64,000 nucleotides of DNA from Sphingobacteriales bacterium (lineage in GTDB: Bacteria > Bacteroidota > Bacteroidia > Chitinophagales > Chitinophagaceae): the NCBI GenBank assembly GCA_016192105.1, contig JACPUV010000021.1:62001-126000 (forward strand), in the 5' to 3' direction. The notes below the pieces were generated by a model. That model was not told where the DNA came from. It did no database searches and saw only the letters and a list, made by a program, of their open reading frames with translations. Position numbers and translations under genes: made by a program. The stretch's first letter is position 1. Each line of letters begins with the position of its first letter. Shown here piece after piece: positions 25,180-35,458 of the stretch.

Positions 25180-27573
25180 ATGTGGTACCGGCTCGGACAA
25201 TTTATTCTTAACTATCGTATTGCACTCCTGGCCCTGTTACTGGCAGTAACCGGGTTTATGGGCTATCATGCAAGTAAAGTGCAGCTAAGCTATGATTTTA
25301 CACGGGCCATCCCGATTGACAATCCCAAATACAGGGCCTACCAGGAGTTCAGAAAAAAATTCGGCGAAGACGGCAACCTGCTCGTCATCGGGATACAAAC
25401 AGATCAACTCTTCCGGGAAAAAACCTTCAATGCGTATTATACACTGCAGCGTCAATTGAAAAAAGTGCGGGGAGTGGATGATATCATCTCGGTACCTTCC
25501 GCGGTGAACCTGGTAAAGAATGCAGAAACGGAAAAGCTGAAAGCCGCTGCCATTTTTCCGGACCGGGTGCTCACGCAGGCGGAGATTGACAGCGCTTCCG
25601 TTATTTTTCTGAATCTCCCTTTTTACGAAAACCTGCTGTACAATCCTTCCACCCATGCCTGGCTGATGGGGCTCCGGATCAACAAGGACCTGATGGCAAC
25701 GAAAACCCGGGAGACGATCGTAAGGGATATCAACAAATTGGTGGACGCATTCGGGAAAGAACAAAACCTTGCTGTTTATAAAAGCGGGCTGCCTTATATC
25801 AGGACGGCCGTTGCCGTAATGCTGGTAAAGGAAATGAATTTCTTCCTGCTGGCCTCGGTGGTACTCTCCGCCCTGATACTGTTGTTATCTTTCCGCTCGG
25901 CGAGTGCCATGCTGCTGTCCTTGCTGGTGGTGGCTATCGGGGTGGTCTGGAGCGTGGGCACCATCGAGTTAATGGGGTATAAGATCAGCCTGCTTACGGC
26001 CCTGATCCCGCCCCTGGTGGTGGTGATCGGCATCCCAAATTGTATTTATTTCCTCAATAAATTCCATGTCGCCTGGAATGAATCGGGCAATAAGAAAAAA
26101 GCCCTGGTCGCCATGGTCGATAAAATGGGAATCGTTACCCTGTTTTGTAATGTGGCGGCTGCAATTGGTTTCGCGGTCTTCGCCCTGACCCAAAGCCAGA
26201 TCCTGAAAGAATTCGGGTTGGTAGCCGGTACCAATATCATGGCCCTGTTTATTATCTCATTGCTACTGATCCCGACCGTACTGAGTTTTTTACCGGCGCC
26301 CAAATCCCGCCATACCAAATACCTTGAGAATGCCCGGCTGAACCGATGGCTGGACCGCCTGGAACGCTGGTCCTTAAACCACCGCCGGCTGATCTACGGG
26401 GTCACGGGGGTGCTGGTACTGGCTTCCCTGCTGGGAATTTTCCGGCTGAAAAGTGAGGGCTTTATTGTGGATGACCTGCCCAAATCCGACAAGATCTACA
26501 CCGACCTGAAATTCTTTGAAGCCAATTTCAAGGGAGTAATGCCGCTGGAGATTGTGGTCGATACCAAAAAGAAGCAGGGAGTAACCCGCAGTCTCAGCAA
26601 CCTGGAGCGGATCGATTCCTTCTCCCGTTACCTGGCCGGAATCCCGGATATTGCCCGTCCGTTAAGCATAACCGAAGGACTGAAATTTGCCAAACAGGCA
26701 TTTTTTGAAGGCGACAAGAGCAATTACTCCATGCCTTCCAGTTATGATCTGCCCGCTTTGTCGCAATACCTTAGTTTCAAAGGCGATACTTCCGGTAATA
26801 AAAGTTCCCTGGCCAAACTGGTCAGCAGTTTTATGGACAGTTCAAAACAGCAGGCAAGGATCAGTGTGAATATGGCTGATATCGGAAGTCACCGGCTGCC
26901 CGGCCTGCTCGACAGTATCCAGGACAGGGCGGAGCATTTGTTCAACAAGGACAGTATTGAGGCCCTGACTGCGGATGCTGCTTCCAGGGAGGAGCATAAA
27001 GGGGATTCAGCCTGGGGGAAAAGAACCCATTCGATTCAGCTGACTGGTACAAGTGTTACATTTTTGGAAGGTAGTAGATTTATTATCAGCGGTTTAAAAG
27101 ATAGTATTTTCTGGGCCTTTATCCTGATCGCTTTATGTATGCTCTACCTGTTCCGTTCGGCCCGGATCCTTGTGTGTTCGCTGATTCCCAATATTATTCC
27201 CCTGATGATCACGGCCGGGGTAATGGGATGGGCAGGCGTACCCTTAAAACCCTCTACTGTATTGGTTTTCAGTGTGGCACTGGGTATTGCGATTGATGTT
27301 ACGATCCGTTTCCTGGTAAATTATAAACAGGAGTTGCCCGTTCAGCATTACGACCTGAAGAAGACGGTCATTGAGACCATTCACAGTACCGGGATCAGCA
27401 TTATTTACACCTCGATGGTCCTGATCGCAGGCTTTGTGATCTTTTGTTTCAGCGATTTTGGGGGTACCAAGGCCCTTGGCTGGCTCACCTCCCTGACATT
27501 AGTAACCGCCACCTTTACCAACCTGGTCCTGTTGCCGTCCATCTTAATTTCTTTTATTCGGGTTAAAAAATAG
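25180..27573 (+). CDS. RND/MMPL-superfamily membrane transporter
   Basis: Inner-membrane protein of 797 residues with the double RND layout: one helix (about residues 10-30), a large periplasmic loop, five helices, then the same again. The first half has the sterol-sensing-like bundle around MNFFLLASVVLSALILLLSF and ALIPPLVVVIGIPNCIYF. The second half ends with IAIDVTIRFLVNYKQ and a final helix pair. This is the MMPL/hydrophobe-exporter-like branch, which exports lipids or hopanoids in other bacteria. The cargo here is unknown. No periplasmic adaptor or outer-membrane channel gene is adjacent. The frame is open far upstream, opposite porZ, but ATG 25180 fits the first helix and follows a near-consensus box at 25147-25154. 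Confidence 0.9.
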   Translation: MWYRLGQFILNYRIALLALLLAVTGFMGYHASKVQLSYDFTRAIPIDNPKYRAYQEFRKKFGEDGNLLVIGIQTDQLFREKTFNAYYTLQRQLKKVRGVDDIISVPSAVNLVKNAETEKLKAAAIFPDRVLTQAEIDSASVIFLNLPFYENLLYNPSTHAWLMGLRINKDLMATKTRETIVRDINKLVDAFGKEQNLAVYKSGLPYIRTAVAVMLVKEMNFFLLASVVLSALILLLSFRSASAMLLSLLVVAIGVVWSVGTIELMGYKISLLTALIPPLVVVIGIPNCIYFLNKFHVAWNESGNKKKALVAMVDKMGIVTLFCNVAAAIGFAVFALTQSQILKEFGLVAGTNIMALFIISLLLIPTVLSFLPAPKSRHTKYLENARLNRWLDRLERWSLNHRRLIYGVTGVLVLASLLGIFRLKSEGFIVDDLPKSDKIYTDLKFFEANFKGVMPLEIVVDTKKKQGVTRSLSNLERIDSFSRYLAGIPDIARPLSITEGLKFAKQAFFEGDKSNYSMPSSYDLPALSQYLSFKGDTSGNKSSLAKLVSSFMDSSKQQARISVNMADIGSHRLPGLLDSIQDRAEHLFNKDSIEALTADAASREEHKGDSAWGKRTHSIQLTGTSVTFLEGSRFIISGLKDSIFWAFILIALCMLYLFRSARILVCSLIPNIIPLMITAGVMGWAGVPLKPSTVLVFSVALGIAIDVTIRFLVNYKQELPVQHYDLKKTVIETIHSTGISIIYTSMVLIAGFVIFCFSDFGGTKALGWLTSLTLVTATFTNLVLLPSILISFIRVKK

Positions 27574-27767
27574 GCTATTTCACTACTTTTACAGGGAGTC
27601 CGGCCGTAAAATCATCCGGCAAAGTGCAGCAATTAATTTCAGTTAATTGTCAAAGAGTTGTCGGGATAGCGGTGCCGTGATTCTGTGCGGGTTCAGGCAT
27701 CCGGCAGGAGATGCAAAAAATCGGTCTTTTTTTGAATTATTCGTACAAGGTTCTTTAATTTCAAGCC

Positions 27768-27795
27768 CCCTTGATCCTTCGGAAGGCTCAGGAGG
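27768..27795 (+). promoter_or_regulatory. Leader hairpin upstream of susC-like gene
   Basis: CCTTGATCCTT and AAGGCTCAGG fold into an imperfect stem with a CGG loop, 28 bases ahead of the first ATG. A GGAGG lies inside the 3' flank. It may affect translation. No perfect TAnnTTTG box was found in the 250-base gap, so the promoter may be of an unusual class. Confidence 0.4.
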
Positions 27796-27823
27796 TTTGA
27801 TTTCAATTATATACTAAAACAAA

Positions 27824-30800
27824 ATGCACATGAGAAAACTGTATCTGCTCCTGATGGGAGTTGTGTTCTTTGCCACGCAGGCAATGGCGCAGCGGACCAT
27901 TACTGGTAAGGTCACTGATGAAAAAGGCAACCCGGTTGCCAATGCATCGGTGATAGTTAAGGGAACCACGGTCGGTACCACTTCAAAAGCCGACGGCACT
28001 TACTCCATCAATGTTCCGGCGAATGGGAAAACACTGGTTATTTCCTCTGTAGATATGATCACAGAAGAGGTCAATATCGGCACTCAAACCTCTGTAAGTG
28101 TGACGCTGAAGAGTGATGACAAAATTATGCAGGAGGTGGTAGTAGTGGGATATGGTACGCAGAAGAAAAAAGAAGTCACTTCCGCGATCGGCAAGATCAA
28201 TCCCGGTACGATCGCTCCGCTGGTCAGCCCCAGTATCGATAAACAACTGGGCGGCCGGACAGCCGGCTTGCAGGTAACCAACCCCAGCGGCCTGGTGAAC
28301 CAACCTCCGCGGATCCGGATCCGTGGTACTAACTCCATCAACGGAAGCAGCGCTCCGCTGATCGTGCTGGATGGTGTGCCCATTTCCTCCGGTGGTTTTG
28401 CCGGCTTTACCAATGATAACCTGCTGGCAAATATTAATCCCTCCGACATCGAATCTATTGACGTATTGAAGGATGGTGCGGCCACAGCAATCTATGGTTC
28501 ACAGGCAACAGGCGGGGTAATACAGATCACCACCAAGAGAGGACGCAGCGGAAGGCAGAATTTCAACTATAGTGCCACTTTCGGCTTTTCCAAACCGATG
28601 AACCGCTTTGACCTGCTCAATGCGCAGGAGTTTGTAAGTATCGCCAATGAAAAACTGAATAACGCGGGTACCTCCGGTGGCCGGGCTTTCATGAACAGTG
28701 AAAACACCAATACCGACTGGCAGGACCAGGTATTCAGGCCTTCTTCCCAGGCCAGCACCCACAATCTTTCCTTTGATGGTGGAAATGACAAGACCACATA
28801 CTTTATTTCGTTCAGCTACCGGTACCAGGAAGGATTGGTAAAAACCAACACTACCGAAAACTACAATGTCCGGGCCAATATCGACCATAAAGTGAACAAG
28901 TGGCTGCGGATCACCAATAACATCGCCCTGGCCCGCGGCTTTGACAAGGACCAGAACAATGGCGGTAATGCGCTTTCCGGCAGTATCGCAGCCGCTCTGC
29001 GCGCCCTGCCCAATGTGAGGGTGATGAACCCCGCCCTGCCCCAGTTTGATTTTTACAATATCACAACCGATGGTGCAGCCCTGGGTTCTGATGCAAATAC
29101 ACGCCTGATCGAGAATAACTATGTGAATATCGCCTATGTACTGGCCAAGAATAAATTCAGGTCCAAGAAACACCGGGTGATTGACAACTTCGCTATTGAA
29201 CTGAAACCAACCAAATGGTTAACCCATACCACAAAATTCGGAATTGACTATATCACCTTAGATGAATTCTTCCGGCAGAATGCCAAACACGGAGACGGTC
29301 GAAGTGTATCCGGAAGGGTGAGTAACCAGGCTGCCAATACCATGGCCTGGGTGGCACAGGATTATATCAACGCAAACAAATCATTTGGCAAACATAATGT
29401 GAACCTGACAGCGGGCCTGGAAGCACAGAATTCCGAAAACAACAGCTTTACGGCTTCCGGTACCAATGTGGCCGACGCTTTCTTCCAGCAGCAAAATGTC
29501 ATCAGCGGCAGTTATGTAACACAGCTTTCCGCTGGTGGTTATTCACAAGGTCCCGGCCTCTTTTCTTATTTCGGCCGTATCAATTATGACTACAAAGGAA
29601 GATACTACCTGCAGGCATCTTTCAGAAGGGACGGTTTGTCAAAATTTGCCAAGGAACGCCGTTTTGGTAATTTCCCCGGTGTATCTGCCGGCTGGAGAGT
29701 ATCCCAGGAGGATTTCTGGACCGGTGGCCTGGCAAAGGCAATCAGCGATCTTAAATTCAGGGCTTCCTGGGCAAAAGTGGGTAACCCCAATATCCCGGGT
29801 GGCGGATTCCCTTACCTGAATCTTTATGGGGTAGCTCCTTATGGTTCAATCAGCGGTATCGCTGCAGCCCAGTCCGGGAATAACAAACTCCAGTGGGAAA
29901 CTAATGACAAGATCGACTTAGGCGTTGATATCTCTTTCCTGAAAGAACGCATCAGCCTGGTAATTGACTACTACAAGAATAAGAATAATAACCTCGTGAT
30001 CGGCGTACCCTATCCGCCCTCACTGGGTATCCCCAATAACCAGATCTTCCAGAACATCGGATCCATGGAAAACAAAGGATTTGAATTCACACTGAATATC
30101 AGTGCCATCAAATCCAGGGATTTCGACCTGGACCTGGGCTTTAACTATACCAGCCAGAAGAACAAGATCCTGTCGCTCCCTGGTGGAAATGACATCATTG
30201 TATCGAACGGTACGGGTAACTACAATGTGCTTCGAGTAGGTGAGCCCTTTAATGCGCTGTATGGATACCAATTTGCCGGGGTAAATTCCTCCAATGGTAA
30301 CCCTGTTTACATTAAAGCAGACGGCAGCCTGCTGATGGGCAATATCAATAACACTTCTTATTTCGGTATAACCGATCTGAACAGCCCGGTTATCGGTTCC
30401 GCAGGGAGTCTTGCCAGTACGGACCGGAAGATACTGGGTAACAGTTTACCCACTTATTTTGGCGGCATTACCGTAGCGGCCCGTTACAAGCAATTCACCC
30501 TTGATATGTTATTCAGGTATTCCGGTGGCAATAAGATCATGAATATTACCCGCCAGGAGTCCCTGACCAACCAGGGCTTTATGAACAATGGAAAAGAGAT
30601 CCTGAACAGGTGGCAGAAACCCGGTGATGTGACCAACGTTCCGCGGCTTTGGTATAACCGTGATAATTTCACCAACCTGAACCAGCAGGCCAGTACCAGG
30701 TATATGGAAAAAGGTGACTTTGTCCGGTTTGACAACCTGGCTATCAACTATACAGTCAACACTGAATTACTGGAACGCCTGTTCAAATCAGCTGTGAAAT

Positions 30801-30949
30801 CCTTCCGCTTCTTTGTACAGGGTCAGAACCTGTTTGTCATTACTGATTATACCGGAATTGATCCGGACAATATTGATGTAAGAGGCCTGGATTATAATAC
30901 CATTCCTCCGGCCAGAACCATTTCCTTTGGCGTTAATATTGGTTTTTAA
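27824..30949 (+). CDS. SusC/RagA-family TonB-linked outer-membrane transporter
   Basis: TonB-dependent outer-membrane channel of 1041 residues that works with a SusD-type lipoprotein lid. After a signal peptide (MRKLYLLLMGVVFFA, cleaved near AMAQ) comes a carboxypeptidase-regulatory-like domain (about 22-100). The TonB box EVVVVGYGTQKKKEVTSA follows. The plug contains RIRGTNSINGSSAPLIVLDG and SIDVLKDGAATAIYGSQA, followed by a long barrel ending VNIGF, with a C-terminal Phe as usual. It lacks the STN domain seen in sigma/anti-sigma controlled relatives. ATG 27830 (MRKL) is as likely as 27824. The partner gene follows by 24 bases. The substrate is unknown because no hydrolase lies nearby. Confidence 0.96.
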   Translation: MHMRKLYLLLMGVVFFATQAMAQRTITGKVTDEKGNPVANASVIVKGTTVGTTSKADGTYSINVPANGKTLVISSVDMITEEVNIGTQTSVSVTLKSDDKIMQEVVVVGYGTQKKKEVTSAIGKINPGTIAPLVSPSIDKQLGGRTAGLQVTNPSGLVNQPPRIRIRGTNSINGSSAPLIVLDGVPISSGGFAGFTNDNLLANINPSDIESIDVLKDGAATAIYGSQATGGVIQITTKRGRSGRQNFNYSATFGFSKPMNRFDLLNAQEFVSIANEKLNNAGTSGGRAFMNSENTNTDWQDQVFRPSSQASTHNLSFDGGNDKTTYFISFSYRYQEGLVKTNTTENYNVRANIDHKVNKWLRITNNIALARGFDKDQNNGGNALSGSIAAALRALPNVRVMNPALPQFDFYNITTDGAALGSDANTRLIENNYVNIAYVLAKNKFRSKKHRVIDNFAIELKPTKWLTHTTKFGIDYITLDEFFRQNAKHGDGRSVSGRVSNQAANTMAWVAQDYINANKSFGKHNVNLTAGLEAQNSENNSFTASGTNVADAFFQQQNVISGSYVTQLSAGGYSQGPGLFSYFGRINYDYKGRYYLQASFRRDGLSKFAKERRFGNFPGVSAGWRVSQEDFWTGGLAKAISDLKFRASWAKVGNPNIPGGGFPYLNLYGVAPYGSISGIAAAQSGNNKLQWETNDKIDLGVDISFLKERISLVIDYYKNKNNNLVIGVPYPPSLGIPNNQIFQNIGSMENKGFEFTLNISAIKSRDFDLDLGFNYTSQKNKILSLPGGNDIIVSNGTGNYNVLRVGEPFNALYGYQFAGVNSSNGNPVYIKADGSLLMGNINNTSYFGITDLNSPVIGSAGSLASTDRKILGNSLPTYFGGITVAARYKQFTLDMLFRYSGGNKIMNITRQESLTNQGFMNNGKEILNRWQKPGDVTNVPRLWYNRDNFTNLNQQASTRYMEKGDFVRFDNLAINYTVNTELLERLFKSAVKSFRFFVQGQNLFVITDYTGIDPDNIDVRGLDYNTIPPARTISFGVNIGF

Positions 30950-30973
30950 TTGATAACCAGAAAAATTGAAAAA

Positions 30974-32587
30974 ATGAGAATCAGAAACATATCAGCAATC
31001 ATATTGGCCGGGGGATTATTCCTGACCTCCTGCCAGAAAAAGGTCCTGGACCTGCAATCTTTTTCCAATCCGTCCGATGAGTCGGCCTTTGCCACCCCGG
31101 ATGCCTGCCAGTTATCGGTTTACGGTGTGTACGACGCCTGCCAGTCTGGTTTCTACCTCGGTGGTGCGGTACGTGGCTATCCCTTTGGTGCGGCCAGTGT
31201 GGAACAGGGAGATATGCGCGGGGAAGATATGATGAACCAGGCGGCTTTTTTCCAGATTACATACGAGGCAACCTATAACAATGCATCCCCGAACAATGGC
31301 TTTATGTTCCAGACGATTTATTCTATGGTGAATAAAGCCAACCTGACCATTGACGGAGTAAAAGGCGCAGCAGGCAATGGAGTGATCAGCACCGCCAAAG
31401 CGCTACAATACGAGGCGGAATGCCGGTTCCTGAGAGCAATGGGCCATCATGAGTTAGTACTTAATTTCTCCAGGCCTTATGCAGATGGTAACGGAAGCAT
31501 GCCCGGTATTATTTACAGGGATTTTGCCGTAAAAGATGCGGTCACGGCCGACTCCGCTAAGAATGTAAAGCGCTCCGCCTTTACCGTTGCTGCGACCTAT
31601 GCTAAAATCCTGGCTGACCTGGATTTCGCTGAAACAAACCTCCCTGCCACTTCTATTGTGAACAATGCTGGAACAGCCATTAAAACCTTCCGCCCGACCA
31701 AGGCGGCTGCTATTGCCCTCAAAATGCGGGTGAAGATGCACAAAGGCGATTGGGCTGGTGTGCTAACCGAAGGAAATAAGCTGGTGCCTGCTACCGCTCC
31801 TTTTGTAAGCCCGATTGGCGGCTGGACGCTGAATACAGCTGTTGATGGAGCCTATGGAAGCGCCACTACCAATGAGAATATTTTCTCTATCAAAAATGAC
31901 GCAACTGATAACCCCGGAGTAAACGGTGCGCTTCCCCAAATGCTGGGTGATCCGGCGCTGGGTGCCCGCGGCCTGGTACGGGTTAGCCCGGTGATCTGGA
32001 GCGACCCCGAATGGTTGTGTACTGACCTGCGCCGTTCCGTATTATACCGCACTTCCGGTACACCGGTTAATGCAATATATACTGTTAAGTACAGGGATTA
32101 CCTTAACTCTTCCGATGCTGCTATCCAGATCCGGTATGCTGAAGTATTACTGACACTGGCAGAAGCGGAAGCCAGGACAGCGGCAGGCACGAGTGTTTCT
32201 GCCCGCGGGGTAGCGCTCCTGAATGCCGTAAGAAACAGGGCCGTTACGGATCCGCTGCTGCAGTTTACGGTAGCCAGCTTCGCCGACAAGAATGCGCTGG
32301 TCTGGGCTATCCTGAAAGAAAGGAGAATAGAATTCCTGGCTGAAGGTAAGAGATGGGGTGATCTTCACCGCCTCTCGATGGATCCGGACTTTTCACCGAT
32401 TGCCGGTGGTGGCATCCCCTCTAAAGTTGGTTCCGGTGGCGCCACAGCCGCGATGTTCAACTGTGCCGGTGCAACTTTTACCCGGTCAGTACCTGCCATT
32501 CCTTATGCGAATTTCCGGTTCATCTGGCCTATCCCCATTGAGGAAACCCAGCAAAACGCGAATTACGACCAGAATCCGGGTTATTAA
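30974..32587 (+). CDS. SusD/RagB-family nutrient-binding lipoprotein
   Basis: Surface lipoprotein of 537 residues that captures a glycan or peptide and closes over the SusC channel. The lipobox is FLTSC near residue 20. Helical TPR-like segments (ALQYEAECRFLRAMGHHELV), the YAEVLLTLAEAEARTA block and the C-terminal ILKERRIEFLAEGKRWGDL with a final FIWPIPIEE are family signatures. ATG 30974 is used; the frame extends only eight codons further. It is clearly co-transcribed with the SusC-type gene and ends at an intrinsic terminator. Confidence 0.95.
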   Translation: MRIRNISAIILAGGLFLTSCQKKVLDLQSFSNPSDESAFATPDACQLSVYGVYDACQSGFYLGGAVRGYPFGAASVEQGDMRGEDMMNQAAFFQITYEATYNNASPNNGFMFQTIYSMVNKANLTIDGVKGAAGNGVISTAKALQYEAECRFLRAMGHHELVLNFSRPYADGNGSMPGIIYRDFAVKDAVTADSAKNVKRSAFTVAATYAKILADLDFAETNLPATSIVNNAGTAIKTFRPTKAAAIALKMRVKMHKGDWAGVLTEGNKLVPATAPFVSPIGGWTLNTAVDGAYGSATTNENIFSIKNDATDNPGVNGALPQMLGDPALGARGLVRVSPVIWSDPEWLCTDLRRSVLYRTSGTPVNAIYTVKYRDYLNSSDAAIQIRYAEVLLTLAEAEARTAAGTSVSARGVALLNAVRNRAVTDPLLQFTVASFADKNALVWAILKERRIEFLAEGKRWGDLHRLSMDPDFSPIAGGGIPSKVGSGGATAAMFNCAGATFTRSVPAIPYANFRFIWPIPIEETQQNANYDQNPGY

Positions 32588-32610
32588 TTAACCGGACAAT
32601 GTCCTGATAA

Positions 32611-32640
32611 AAAAAAGCCCTTCTTCCGGAGGGCTTTTTT
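32611..32640 (+). terminator. Intrinsic terminator of the SusC/SusD operon
   Basis: AAAAAAGCCCT and AGGGCTTTTTT make an 11-bp stem with an 8-base loop and a long T-run. Confidence 0.93.
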
Positions 32641-32738
32641 TTATTCCACCACTGATCCGCCAGCCTGGACTGACTGGTTCGTGTACCCGTAATTGGTGAT
32701 ACGGTTCCTCCGGGGAATAATCTGCATACTACTAAATA

Positions 32739-32769
32739 AAAGATCCCGGCCGATGTAGCCGGGATCTTT
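32739..32769. terminator. Bidirectional intrinsic terminator
   Basis: AAAGATCCCGGC and GCCGGGATCTTT form a perfect 12-bp stem with a 7-base loop. It lies 47 bases beyond the stop of the minus-strand thioredoxin-like gene and likely ends that operon, and it also backs up the terminator to its left. Confidence 0.88.
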
Positions 32770-32816
32770 TATAACCGGGCTTACCCGGATAATCTGATTT
32801 TTTTGCGCTTAGCTTC

Positions 32817-33992
32817 TTATTGAAGTACTTCCGCCAGTTTGGCCTCCAGGTCCGGCCCCCGGAGTGATTCGGCAATGATCTTTCCCTGCGGATCGATCAG
32901 CACATTGTAAGGTATTCCCTCAATGCCATACAACTGAACCACGGGGCTGCTCCAAAACTGCAGGTCACTCACCTGTGTCCAGGCCAGTTTATCCTGCATG
33001 ATCGCATTTGTCCATTGTTCTTTCTGTCCCGGGCGGTCCAGGGATACACCGAGGATGGTAAAATTTTTATCCCTGAAGCGGTTATAGGCTTTCACCACAT
33101 TGGGGTTCTCCATCCGGCAGGGTTTACACCAACTGGCCCAGAAATCAACCAATACATATTTACCGCGGAAAGAGCTGAGCTTTATTTCTTTTCCACCCGG
33201 ATCCGGCAAACTAATCTCCGGGGCGGTCTGCCCGGTCATTTTTGCCGGCGGGTTGCTTTGCTTTTCCAGCAGGGCCTTAATGTCCGCAATTCCTTTATGC
33301 GCCGGAAAGGCAAGTGCGAGGTCATTCACGATTTTACTGACTTCATCATTGGCAATGGGCTGAAGCCCGAACCCCTGGTTATTCGCGGTACTCTGGTAAT
33401 ACCCCAGGATGAGCATCGTCAGGGCGGGGTTCTTACTGTTTTGGATGGCTCCCCCCGCAAAGGATTTCAATTCCTCCCCCAAGGCGGCATTGGCTTTATT
33501 CAACGGTGCATATAAACTGTCCGGAGCATTTATTTTCCCAAGGCTGTCCGCCTGGCGGGCGATCGAAAAAACAGATTGCAGGCGGGTATTAAACCCTGTC
33601 ATAAATTCCTTTAGTTGCTGGCTGACGGCGGACCCCTTTACTTCATATCCTTCCACAAACTGGTTATTCTCTTTACTGAATGTGGCATCAAGGGTGATTT
33701 CCGGCACATCGTTGATTATTGCAGCAATGGGATAGGTACTCTGATCAAGGCGCAGGTTATACACGCGGGCTTCCGAAGCAGCGGTTTTTAATGCATAGCT
33801 CCCGTCTTTGCCGATCTGCACGGAATCAATTGCCACCGCCCGCATGGTGGTCATCGGGATTTCTTCCAGGTAGATCATCCGGGCCGTATTATTCGTGATC
33901 TTACCCTTCACCCGGAAATGCTTAGAAGCCTGGTTGTTTTTACAGGAACCCATTATCGACAAAGTCCCAAACAGCAGAAATACAATTCTCAT
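32817..33992 (-). CDS. TlpA-like thioredoxin lipoprotein with N-terminal DUF4369-type domain
   Basis: Periplasm-facing lipoprotein of 391 residues (lipobox IMGSC, Cys17). The first 250 residues include a beta-rich DUF4369-like domain (HFRVKGKITNNTARMIYLEE) and a helical linker. The C-terminal thioredoxin domain has the active site WCKPC at 288-292 and a cis-proline region, GIPYNVLIDPQG. It probably reduces disulfides of envelope proteins, for example in cytochrome c maturation. Such genes are numerous in Bacteroidota and often lie beside SusC/SusD loci, as here. It starts four bases after the gatB stop, so the two are co-transcribed, a combination that looks accidental. Confidence 0.92.
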   Translation of the reverse strand: MRIVFLLFGTLSIMGSCKNNQASKHFRVKGKITNNTARMIYLEEIPMTTMRAVAIDSVQIGKDGSYALKTAASEARVYNLRLDQSTYPIAAIINDVPEITLDATFSKENNQFVEGYEVKGSAVSQQLKEFMTGFNTRLQSVFSIARQADSLGKINAPDSLYAPLNKANAALGEELKSFAGGAIQNSKNPALTMLILGYYQSTANNQGFGLQPIANDEVSKIVNDLALAFPAHKGIADIKALLEKQSNPPAKMTGQTAPEISLPDPGGKEIKLSSFRGKYVLVDFWASWCKPCRMENPNVVKAYNRFRDKNFTILGVSLDRPGQKEQWTNAIMQDKLAWTQVSDLQFWSSPVVQLYGIEGIPYNVLIDPQGKIIAESLRGPDLEAKLAEVLQ

Positions 33993-33996
33993 TATG

Positions 33997-35448
33997 TTAT
34001 TTTGATTTTAAGCGGTCAAGTAATAGCTCATTGGTCAGTTTCGGATCGGCTTTCCCCCTGGTCTGCTTCATTACTTCTCCGACAAAAAGGGACAGCAGCC
34101 CTTTTTTTCCTTTTTTATATTCCGTCACTTTATCGGCCAGTTTTTCCAGCACCGCATCCACCACTTCACCGATGGCTGAAGCATCTGATTGCTGAAGGAG
34201 GTTCTTTTCGGTTGCGATCTCTTCCGGGTTTTTATCCGGGTATTGCAGCAGTTCCGGGAAAAGTTTTGAGGAAGCCATGGAAAAACTCAGTTTCCCGGCA
34301 TCGACCAATTGTACCAGTGCCGCCAGGTTACCTGCGGGAACCGGGAATGCGCCGATCTCGTTATTGGTATCATTCATCCAGGATTTTACCGGCCCCAGTA
34401 TCCAGTTTGCGGCTGCTTTACTGTTGGGTGTATGCCGGATAACGGATTCAAAATAATCGGCCAGTGTCCGGTCTTCCGTAAGAACGGCCGCATCATATTC
34501 CGTTAACTGTAATTCCGAAGTGTATCGCATTATCCGTTCTTCCTGGAGTACCGGGATAGAAGCCCGGACCCTTTCAATAAACGCATCTTCCAAATGAAAC
34601 GGGGTCAGGTCCGGGTCCGCGAAATACCGGTAATCATCCGCATCTTCTTTATCCCGAATCGAAAAAGTAGTACCGGTATTGGCATCGAAACTCCGGGTCT
34701 GTTGCCGGATGGTTGCACCGGCTTCGAGCAGGCCGATCAATCTTGCAGCCTCTGCATCAATCGCTCTTTTTACATTCCGGACCGAGTTCAGGTTTTTGAC
34801 CTCTACCCGGGTACCAAGGCGGGTCTCGCCTTTTTTTCGTACCGAGATATTTGCATCACAACGGAGACTGCCTTCTTCCATATTGCCGTCACAGATGTCC
34901 AGGTAGCGAACGAGCTTGCGGACTTCCGTGAGGTAGGCGAATGCTTCCTCACTGCTGCGGATATCCGGTTCGGTTACGATCTCGATCAGGGGAGTGCCGG
35001 CCCGGTTGTAATCAATGCAGGTGTATTGTTCATCCACATCATGCAGGCTCTTGCCGGCATCTTCTTCCATATGGATCCGGTTCAGGCGGACCTGTTTTTC
35101 ACCGGCAGCTGTTTTTATTTTGACAAAGCCTCCTTTACAAATGGGAGTGGTATGCTGGGATACCTGGTAACCCTTGGGCAGGTCGGGATAGAAATAATTC
35201 TTACGGGCAAAGTAATTGTGCTTTTCAATTTCACAATGACAGGCCAGTCCCATTTTAATGGCATACTCAATGGCATTCCGGTTCATTTTGGGCAGGGTGC
35301 CCGGGTGACCCAGGGTAACCGGGCTGACCTGGGTATTGGGCTCTGCCCCATAGGCGATGCTGTCCCCGCAAAACAGTTTGCTTTTTGTCAGCAACTGTGC
35401 ATGTACTTCCAGGCCTACCACGATCTCGTATGTTCCGTTATTTTCCAT
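33997..35448 (-). CDS. gatB: Asp/Glu-tRNA(Asn/Gln) amidotransferase subunit B
   Basis: Subunit B of GatCAB, 483 residues. It phosphorylates and helps amidate Glu-tRNA(Gln) or Asp-tRNA(Asn), so the organism probably lacks one of the direct synthetases. Typical blocks are YEIVVGLEVHAQLLTKSKLF, LGHPGTLPKMN and FYPDLPKGYQVSQ, with the C-terminal tail domain (VMKQTRGKADPKLTNELL). The frame stays open to 35538, but a promoter box lies between that codon and ATG 35448. MENNGTYEIV is therefore taken as the start. gatA and gatC are not in the window. Confidence 0.97.
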   Translation of the reverse strand: MENNGTYEIVVGLEVHAQLLTKSKLFCGDSIAYGAEPNTQVSPVTLGHPGTLPKMNRNAIEYAIKMGLACHCEIEKHNYFARKNYFYPDLPKGYQVSQHTTPICKGGFVKIKTAAGEKQVRLNRIHMEEDAGKSLHDVDEQYTCIDYNRAGTPLIEIVTEPDIRSSEEAFAYLTEVRKLVRYLDICDGNMEEGSLRCDANISVRKKGETRLGTRVEVKNLNSVRNVKRAIDAEAARLIGLLEAGATIRQQTRSFDANTGTTFSIRDKEDADDYRYFADPDLTPFHLEDAFIERVRASIPVLQEERIMRYTSELQLTEYDAAVLTEDRTLADYFESVIRHTPNSKAAANWILGPVKSWMNDTNNEIGAFPVPAGNLAALVQLVDAGKLSFSMASSKLFPELLQYPDKNPEEIATEKNLLQQSDASAIGEVVDAVLEKLADKVTEYKKGKKGLLSLFVGEVMKQTRGKADPKLTNELLLDRLKSK

Positions 35449-35458
35449 TTCAGAACGG

